Position numbers and translations under genes: made by a program. Shown here piece after piece: positions 6,917 to 11,872 of a stretch of 11,872 nt of DNA. Source of the stretch: Chitinophaga pinensis (GTDB taxonomy: Bacteria > Bacteroidota > Bacteroidia > Chitinophagales > Chitinophagaceae); NCBI GenBank assembly GCA_943324055.2, contig CALPKD020000016.1, positions 1 to 11,872 on the forward strand. The letters run 5' to 3'. The first letter of the stretch is position 1; each line of letters starts with the position of its first letter. The notes beneath the pieces were generated by a model. It was not told the origin of the DNA. It saw only the letters and a program-made list of their open reading frames with translations, and did not search any database.

Positions 6917-7083
6917 ATAAAAATTTTGCCTAAAATTATCAAAATTTGATCAATTATTACTGTTAAGTTTTAACTATCAATTCATTTGTTCGATGAGTTA
7001 GGTCATATTTAAAATTAATATGCCAGCGTAACTTTAACTAGCTATACATTTTGCCACCACTTGTCTATTTAATTTGTAATAAT
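6917..7083. promoter_or_regulatory. Divergent intergenic region between propeller-phosphoesterase and ppsA genes
   Basis: This 167-nt, very AT-rich stretch must hold both divergent promoters. On the + strand TACATTTT at 7045-7052 (followed by G) differs by one base from the -7 consensus TAnnTTTG and lies 31 nt before the ppsA ATG. On the - strand TAATTTTA lies about 12-19 nt before the other start codon and is also one base off. Neither has a clear TTTG box at the right spacing. A 13-nt palindrome, ATCAAA-A-TTTGAT, at 6938-6950 overlaps a second one, TTGATCAA (6946-6953); it could be an operator, but AT-rich palindromes of this size arise easily by chance. Confidence 0.3.
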
Positions 7084-9456
7084 ATGAGTTCTAATATTAA
7101 ATGGTTTGATCAGATTGGTATCACTGACACTTCCATCGTTGGAGGAAAGAACTCCTCCTTGGGAGAGATGTATTCAAAACTCTCCGCAAAAGGTATTGAA
7201 GTGCCGAATGGTTTCGCAACTACTGCATTTGCTTTTGAACAATTTTTGAAGGAAAATAATCTTAATGCATCGCTTGAGGAATTAATGAACCAATTGGACA
7301 AAGTCAAGTATTCTAATTTAAAAGAGATTGGCACGCGCGCAAGGAAGTTATTCCTTGAAACAAAACTTTCAGCGCAACTATCAACTGAAATTATTAACGC
7401 ATATAAAGACTTATGCGGCAATGCTTATTTTGAGGTTGCAGTACGCAGCAGTGCAACGGCCGAAGATTTGCCAACTGCTAGTTTCGCTGGTCAGCATGAA
7501 TCTTACTTAAATATAAATGGAGAAACTGCGTTATTGAACGCGGTAAAAAAATGTTATGCATCTTTGTATACTGATAGGGCAATTAAATATAGGGAGGACA
7601 ATGGTTTTGCCCACGAAAAAGTTTTATTGTCTGTAGGTGTTCAAAAAATGGTCCGCTCTGATCGCTCCGCGTCGGGGGTGATGTTTACACTTGAACCTGA
7701 ATCTGGTTTTAGAAATATCGTACATATAAGTGGCGTTTGGGGACTAGGAGAGAATATTGTACAAGGCACCGTAACACCAGATGAATTTTTAGTTTTTAAA
7801 ACGATGCTCAAAATTGGGAAAAATGCGATTGTTCAAAAAAACCTAGGCACTAAGGAAAAGACCATGATTTACAGTGTCGATGAAGCCAATCCTATTATTA
7901 ATATTGATACGCCCTTAGATAAACAAAGAACCTTTGTATTAACTGATGAGGAAATAAACAAGTTAGCTGTTTGGGCAATGGTGATTGAGGAACATTATCG
8001 TCAACCAATGGATATTGAGTGGGCAAAAGATGGAATCACAAATGAAATCTTTATTATACAAGCAAGGCCAGAGACAGTACACGCGCTCAGAAATCCGTTT
8101 CTTATAAATGAGTATTTGCTTTTAAGTAAAGGAGCTGTTCCGATTGCAAAAGGGGAAGCCATTGGTTCAAAAATTACAACAGGGGTTGTGCGTATTTTAC
8201 AATCCCCCTCAGAATCAGACAAATTAAAAAAAGGCGAAATTTTAGTAACTGAAATGACAAGTCCTGATTGGGATCCGATTCTAAAAAAAGCGGCTGCAAT
8301 TATTACGAATAAAGGAGGGCGCACAAGCCATGCATCTATCGTGGCAAGGGAGCTTGGCGTTCCTGCTATTGTTGGCTGTGGCAATGCAACGCAAAGCATA
8401 AAAGATGGTGCTGTTGTCACGGTTTCATGCAGCGAGGGTAAAACAGGGTTTGTTTACCAAGGGAAGCTTGATTTTAAAGAAACCACACATAATTTTTCTG
8501 AAGTTAAAAAGCCCATCAGGACTAAAGCGATGCTGATTGTTGGTGATCCTGAAAAAGCCTTTAAGTATTCTTTTTATCCTAACGATGGCGTGGGATTAAT
8601 GCGCATTGAGTTTATTATTACACATGCCGTTCAAATTCATCCAATGGCACTTGTTAATTTTAACACGCTTAAGGATCAGGCCGCCAAACAAAAAATAGAA
8701 GCACTTACTTTTCAATACCCTAATAAAGAACAATATTTTATTGATAAATTAGCTCAGGGTATTGCGACCATTGCTGCAGCATTTTATCCAAAAGAAGTAA
8801 TTGTGCGTACAAGTGATTTTAAGACCAACGAATACTCCAATTTAATTGGTGGTGCCGAATTTGAACCTCATGAGGAAAATCCAATGCTTGGATTTAGAGG
8901 AGCATCTCGGTATTATAATGACCTATATAAGGAGGGCTTCAAACTTGAATGTCTTGCAATAAAAAAGGTTAGGGACGAGATGGGGCTAACCAATGTAAAA
9001 GTAATGATCCCTTTTTGCAGAACCATTGATGAAGGTAAGCGTGTGATTGGCGTAATGAAAGAATTTGGTTTAGAGCAGGGAGTAAATATTTTAGAAATAT
9101 ATGTCATGGCCGAAATCCCAAGCAATGTTATTTTGGCGGAGCAGTTTGCTAAAATATTTGATGGGTTTTCGATTGGCTCCAATGACCTCACTCAACTTAC
9201 TTTGGGGATTGACCGAGATTCGTCGATCATTAGTTCATTGTTTAGCGAAGAAAATGAAGCTGCAGAACAAATGATTTGTTTAATGATACAAAAGGCAAAA
9301 AAAGCGGGTGTTAAAATTGGCTTATGTGGTCAAGCACCTAGCGACTTTCCGGCTTATGCCCGCCTTTTGGTTGAAAATGGTATTGATAGTATTTCATTTA
9401 ACGCGGATGCATTATTAAAAGGAATTGAAAACATTAAAATTGCCGAATTAATTTAA
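7084..9456 (+). CDS. ppsA: Phosphoenolpyruvate synthase (pyruvate, water dikinase)
   Basis: A 790-residue cytosolic enzyme (E. coli PpsA has 792) that makes phosphoenolpyruvate, AMP and phosphate from pyruvate, ATP and water, the entry to gluconeogenesis from pyruvate. Domains are in the usual order. The N-terminal ATP-binding domain has VGGKN (19-23) and RSSATAEDLP (121-130). The swivelling domain has GGRTSHASIVARELGVPA with the phosphorylated His416. The C-terminal PEP/pyruvate TIM barrel has RTSDFKTNEY (Arg575), EIPSN (Glu677), GSNDLTQLTLG (698-708) and the catalytic Cys748 in LCGQAPSD. Ending in CGQAPSD and SISFNADALL, it fits PpsA rather than pyruvate phosphate dikinase. The frame extends to a TTG at 7051, but the ATG at 7084 gives the family's normal N-terminus (MSSNIKWFDQIG), so it is chosen. 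First gene of a tight cluster, 12 nt before an SDR gene. Confidence 0.95.
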   Translation: MSSNIKWFDQIGITDTSIVGGKNSSLGEMYSKLSAKGIEVPNGFATTAFAFEQFLKENNLNASLEELMNQLDKVKYSNLKEIGTRARKLFLETKLSAQLSTEIINAYKDLCGNAYFEVAVRSSATAEDLPTASFAGQHESYLNINGETALLNAVKKCYASLYTDRAIKYREDNGFAHEKVLLSVGVQKMVRSDRSASGVMFTLEPESGFRNIVHISGVWGLGENIVQGTVTPDEFLVFKTMLKIGKNAIVQKNLGTKEKTMIYSVDEANPIINIDTPLDKQRTFVLTDEEINKLAVWAMVIEEHYRQPMDIEWAKDGITNEIFIIQARPETVHALRNPFLINEYLLLSKGAVPIAKGEAIGSKITTGVVRILQSPSESDKLKKGEILVTEMTSPDWDPILKKAAAIITNKGGRTSHASIVARELGVPAIVGCGNATQSIKDGAVVTVSCSEGKTGFVYQGKLDFKETTHNFSEVKKPIRTKAMLIVGDPEKAFKYSFYPNDGVGLMRIEFIITHAVQIHPMALVNFNTLKDQAAKQKIEALTFQYPNKEQYFIDKLAQGIATIAAAFYPKEVIVRTSDFKTNEYSNLIGGAEFEPHEENPMLGFRGASRYYNDLYKEGFKLECLAIKKVRDEMGLTNVKVMIPFCRTIDEGKRVIGVMKEFGLEQGVNILEIYVMAEIPSNVILAEQFAKIFDGFSIGSNDLTQLTLGIDRDSSIISSLFSEENEAAEQMICLMIQKAKKAGVKIGLCGQAPSDFPAYARLLVENGIDSISFNADALLKGIENIKIAELI

Positions 9457-9468
9457 AATATACCTATT

Positions 9469-10221
9469 ATGTTACGACTAAAAAATAAAGTAGCGATTGT
9501 TACAGGCGCTGCTGGCGGTATTGGAGCAGCTATCGCAAAACTGTTTGCCGACGAAGGCGCGAAAGTATTGGCAACGGACATTCAAGAAGAAAAGTTAAAA
9601 GCATGGGTAGATATTGCTAAGTCGGATGGCTTATTGATTGATTACATTAAGCATAATGTAACCAGTGAAACTGACTGGAAAAAAGTTGCCGATCATGCAA
9701 TTTCGCTATATGGTAAAATAAATATCCTAGTAAATAATGCAGGGATTTATCCCGGCGCTATGGATTGTGAAAATACCTCTATCGACCTTTGGGGTAAAGT
9801 GCTTTCTATAAATCTTACTGGCCCCTTTATTGGCTGCAAAACAGCCATTCCGTTTATTAGAAATGCTGGGGGTGGATCGATTGTAAATATTGCCTCCATT
9901 GCTGGTTTGGTGGGTGGCAATGGAATCGCTTATTCCGCCTCAAAAGGAGGATTGGTCTTGCTTTCAAAGGATTTAGCCATGAACTTGGCTAAGGATAAAA
10001 TTAGAGTCAATTCTATTTGCCCAGGAGGAGTATTAACGCCTATGACCGAAACAATTATGAAATCTCCCGGGATGGAGGATGTAATAAAAAATATGACGCC
10101 TATGGGTCGTATAGGGGATTCGCTGGAAATTGCACTTGGTGCTTTATATTTGGCTTCCGATGAATCTAGTTTTACAACAGGCACCGAACTTGTAATTGAT
10201 GGCGGAGCCGTAGCGAGATAA
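9469..10221 (+). CDS. SDR-family NAD(P)-dependent oxidoreductase
   Basis: A 250-residue classical short-chain dehydrogenase/reductase with a Rossmann fold. The cofactor motif TGAAGGIG lies at 12-19. Asp37, at the end of the second strand (KVLATDI), favours NAD(H) over NADP(H). NNAG is at 89-92 and the structural Asn114 is in SINLTG. Ser143 (NIASIAG), Tyr155 and Lys159 (YSASK) form the catalytic set, PGGVLTPM (185-192) follows, and the end reads ELVIDGGAVAR. All catalytic residues are present and the length is normal. Relatives include 3-oxoacyl-ACP reductases, sugar or polyol dehydrogenases and hydroxysteroid dehydrogenases; the substrate cannot be named from sequence. It starts 12 nt after ppsA and ends 23 nt before the sialidase gene, so the three are probably co-transcribed. 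That context makes a sugar or sugar-acid substrate a reasonable but unproven guess. Confidence 0.92.
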   Translation: MLRLKNKVAIVTGAAGGIGAAIAKLFADEGAKVLATDIQEEKLKAWVDIAKSDGLLIDYIKHNVTSETDWKKVADHAISLYGKINILVNNAGIYPGAMDCENTSIDLWGKVLSINLTGPFIGCKTAIPFIRNAGGGSIVNIASIAGLVGGNGIAYSASKGGLVLLSKDLAMNLAKDKIRVNSICPGGVLTPMTETIMKSPGMEDVIKNMTPMGRIGDSLEIALGALYLASDESSFTTGTELVIDGGAVAR

Positions 10222-10244
10222 TACAATCATATAAAAATTTAGGT

Positions 10245-11408
10245 ATGGCTAAAAAATTATTATTCTTTGTTTTTCTTTTTATTATCATTTCATCCACAGC
10301 TCAAAACAATGCCCACGCTGTGTTTGTCGCAGGAGCGGACTTATACCAAACTTATAGAATCCCAGCAATGGTAACCTTAAAAGACGGCAGCATCATTGCT
10401 TTTGCAGAAGGCAGAGTGAACAATGCGGGTGATTTTGGGGATGTTGACATTGTAATGAAAAAAAGTAATGACAAGGGTACAAGTTGGAGTAAATTAAGCA
10501 CAATCGTAAATTACGAAAAGCTACAAGCTGGTAATCCTGCACCGGTTGTTGATTTGACAGATCCTAAATATCCTAATGGCCGAATATTTTTGTTTTATAA
10601 TACGGGCAATGGGCACGAAAACGATTTGAGAATGGGCATGGGATTGCGTGAGGTATGGTATATCACTTCCACAGATGGGGGTGTTAAATGGTCACGCCCT
10701 ACTAATATTACTTTACAAGTGCACAAGCCCTATCAAACCAATAAAAACCCGGCATATCACTTTGCAGAACAATGGAGATCCTACGCAAACACACCTGGTC
10801 ATGCCATTCAATTTAAGCAAGGGAAGTATAAAGGAAGGATTTATGTAGCTGGGAATCATTCAGCAGGGTACCCTCAAAAAAATTACGCCGATTATGATGT
10901 CCATGGTTTTTACACGGATGACCATGGCGCTAGTTTCCATTTGTCTAACAATTTAAACCTGCCAGGATCCAATGAGTCAATGGCAGTTGAATTATCGGAT
11001 AATAAATTGATGATTAACGCCAGAAACCAAAGTGGATCTCCACGAAATAGGATTGTTGCATTGAGCAGCGATGGGGGTGTAAGTTGGGACACTAGTTATT
11101 ATGACAATCAATTAGTGGATCCAGTTTGTCAAGGGAGTATTTTAGATGTGTATTTGAATAATAAAAAGGCAATTATTTTTTGCAATAATAATAATTCGGA
11201 GAAAAGGGATCAATTAACATTACGTATTAGTTATGATGAAGGTAAAACCTGGTCCAATAATTGGATACTTGCAGAAAGCAAACCAGGCTTTAAAGGAGAT
11301 TATACGGGTTATTCCGATCTAATACAAATTGATAACAAATCGATTGGTGTATTATATGAATTAAACAACTATCAACAGATCGTGTTTGAAATTATTGATA
11401 TACACTAG
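10245..11408 (+). CDS. Secreted exo-alpha-sialidase (neuraminidase), GH33-like
   Basis: A 387-residue exported enzyme with a signal peptide (1-20, LLFFVFLFIIISSTAQ) that would release terminal sialic acids from glycans by a retaining mechanism. It carries the sialidase RIP motif YRIP (Arg38) and five Asp-box-type repeats: SNDKGTSW (74-81), STDGGVKW (142-149), TDDHGASF (224-231, degenerate), SSDGGVSW (274-281) and SYDEGKTW (329-336), marking a six-bladed propeller. Candidate catalytic residues match the spacing of bacterial sialidases: Arg38, Arg260 (INARNQSG) and Arg327 (LRISYDEG) as the arginine triad, Asp63 (AGDFGD) as acid/base, Tyr356 (TGYSDL) as nucleophile, and Glu244 or Glu249 (SNESMAVEL) as its partner. 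It has no added carbohydrate-binding or sorting domain. Last gene of the ppsA-SDR cluster; no sialic-acid lyase, epimerase or transporter is in the window. Confidence 0.9.
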   Translation: MAKKLLFFVFLFIIISSTAQNNAHAVFVAGADLYQTYRIPAMVTLKDGSIIAFAEGRVNNAGDFGDVDIVMKKSNDKGTSWSKLSTIVNYEKLQAGNPAPVVDLTDPKYPNGRIFLFYNTGNGHENDLRMGMGLREVWYITSTDGGVKWSRPTNITLQVHKPYQTNKNPAYHFAEQWRSYANTPGHAIQFKQGKYKGRIYVAGNHSAGYPQKNYADYDVHGFYTDDHGASFHLSNNLNLPGSNESMAVELSDNKLMINARNQSGSPRNRIVALSSDGGVSWDTSYYDNQLVDPVCQGSILDVYLNNKKAIIFCNNNNSEKRDQLTLRISYDEGKTWSNNWILAESKPGFKGDYTGYSDLIQIDNKSIGVLYELNNYQQIVFEIIDIH

Positions 11409-11478
11409 GGCTGCTTTAAAAATTTGGTTCTTATGCTGACTTGCCGTCTTTTATTTTATCTTTTATTCAATAATTTTG

Positions 11479-11501
11479 TACATTAATCTAGTTTTAATGT
11501 A
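11479..11501. terminator. Weak AT-rich inverted repeat between convergent sialidase and RIC genes
   Basis: The arms TACATTAA (11479-11486) and TTAATGTA (11494-11501) form an 8-bp stem with a 7-nt loop, overlapping the end of the RIC gene. A short T-run (11505-11510) follows on the + strand, so it might help end the ppsA-SDR-sialidase transcript. The stem has only one G-C pair, and no clean U-tract follows on the - strand. It is therefore a poor terminator candidate, listed because the convergent arrangement predicts termination here. Confidence 0.25.
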
Positions 11502-11872
11502 ATCCCTTTTTAGCCATTGGAAATAGTATATTGTTTTCGATATGCACATGTTGGTGAAGGTCGTCTTCAAATTTTTTTAATTCTGAAATACAAACACGGT
11601 GTGTGGTGCAAGCGTTTTCGGCAGGAGTATATCCATTGGTTAATCCTCTAATTGCATACATCAAATCCCCTGCTTTTTCATGCTCTGCTTCCATTACATG
11701 CACCGGCGCATCTATATAACCTGCAGCTAAATGCGCGGCCTTCTCCTCCGGATCTGTTGAAAATACAGTCTGAATTCTAGGGAATAAAATATGTTCTTCT
11801 TTGTCCATATGTGGCAGTAATTCGTCTACAACCTCGGTAAATAATCTTAATACTTCAATCATATAAGGAAAC
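11494..11872 (-). CDS. ric: RIC/ScdA/YtfE-type di-iron iron-sulfur cluster repair protein, C-terminal half (5' end outside window)
   Basis: The frame stays open past the ATG at 11862 to the window edge (preceding codons read Phe-Pro-Tyr), so that ATG is internal and the N-terminal half is missing; full-length family members are about 220-245 residues. The ~125 visible residues form hemerythrin-like helices with di-iron ligand motifs. Numbering from the Met at 11862, these are PHMDKEEHILFP (17-28), EAEHEKAG (58-65) and HQHVHIENNILFP (103-115). The match to HM-KEE-x-LFP ... EHE ... HxHxENNILFP is specific to the RIC family (YtfE, ScdA, DnrN), which repairs iron-sulfur clusters damaged by nitric oxide or oxidants in the cytosol, rather than to oxygen-carrying hemerythrins. 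The N-terminal ScdA-type domain, if present, would lie outside. Convergent with the sialidase gene; its regulation cannot be seen. Confidence 0.87.
   Translation of the reverse strand, partial: FPYMIEVLRLFTEVVDELLPHMDKEEHILFPRIQTVFSTDPEEKAAHLAAGYIDAPVHVMEAEHEKAGDLMYAIRGLTNGYTPAENACTTHRVCISELKKFEDDLHQHVHIENNILFPMAKKGLH

Noticed and set aside
7051..7083. TTG-initiated extension of ppsA by 11 residues.
   Set aside because: The ATG at 7084 gives the normal family N-terminus, and the extension overlaps the likely promoter.

Overview
This window looks like chromosomal DNA from a member of the Bacteroidota, most likely close to the Chitinophagaceae. The taxon is inferred from low GC and AT-rich leaders without clear Shine-Dalgarno sequences. 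Further support comes from a TonB-dependent receptor C-terminus ending in an aromatic residue, a TAnnTTTG-type -7 promoter element, and gene families typical of that phylum (NhaD antiporter, YncE/phosphoesterase fusion, RIC di-iron protein). I see no tRNA, rRNA, CRISPR array, insertion sequence or phage gene.

Layout from left to right. (1) The C-terminal part of a TonB-dependent outer-membrane receptor (2-568, +) runs in from the left edge and ends at a symmetric hairpin terminator (586-621). It shares that terminator with a convergent secreted esterase gene (637-1455, -). (2) After a divergent intergenic region comes a three-gene + strand cluster: an NhaD-type Na+/H+ antiporter (1614-2900; an upstream ATG at 1494 is possible), a pentapeptide-repeat protein (2919-3491) and an arginase-family ureohydrolase (3510-4454). 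Both gaps are exactly 18 nt. (3) A large secreted beta-propeller/phosphoesterase fusion lies on the - strand (4505-6916). It converges on the arginase gene, and a 12-bp-stem terminator overlaps the arginase stop codon. (4) Divergent from it is a second tight + strand cluster: phosphoenolpyruvate synthase (7084-9456), an SDR-family dehydrogenase (9469-10221) and a secreted GH33-type exo-sialidase (10245-11408). (5) The right edge holds the C-terminal half of a RIC/ScdA/YtfE-type hemerythrin-like iron-sulfur repair protein (11494-11872, -), cut by the window end.

How the genes may work together. Several products act outside the cytoplasm (receptor, esterase, propeller-phosphoesterase, sialidase), which fits a heterotroph that degrades and imports organic polymers. 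PpsA would feed pyruvate back into gluconeogenesis, and its pairing with a sialidase suggests growth on sugar-poor or amino-sugar substrates; this is inference, as no sialic-acid catabolic genes are visible. NhaD with arginase hints at ion, pH and nitrogen homeostasis, also inference. I found no convincing new system. The most distinctive points are the two unusual gene clusters, the stacked cysteines predicted inside the pentapeptide-repeat protein, and the altered metal-site motif of the arginase.
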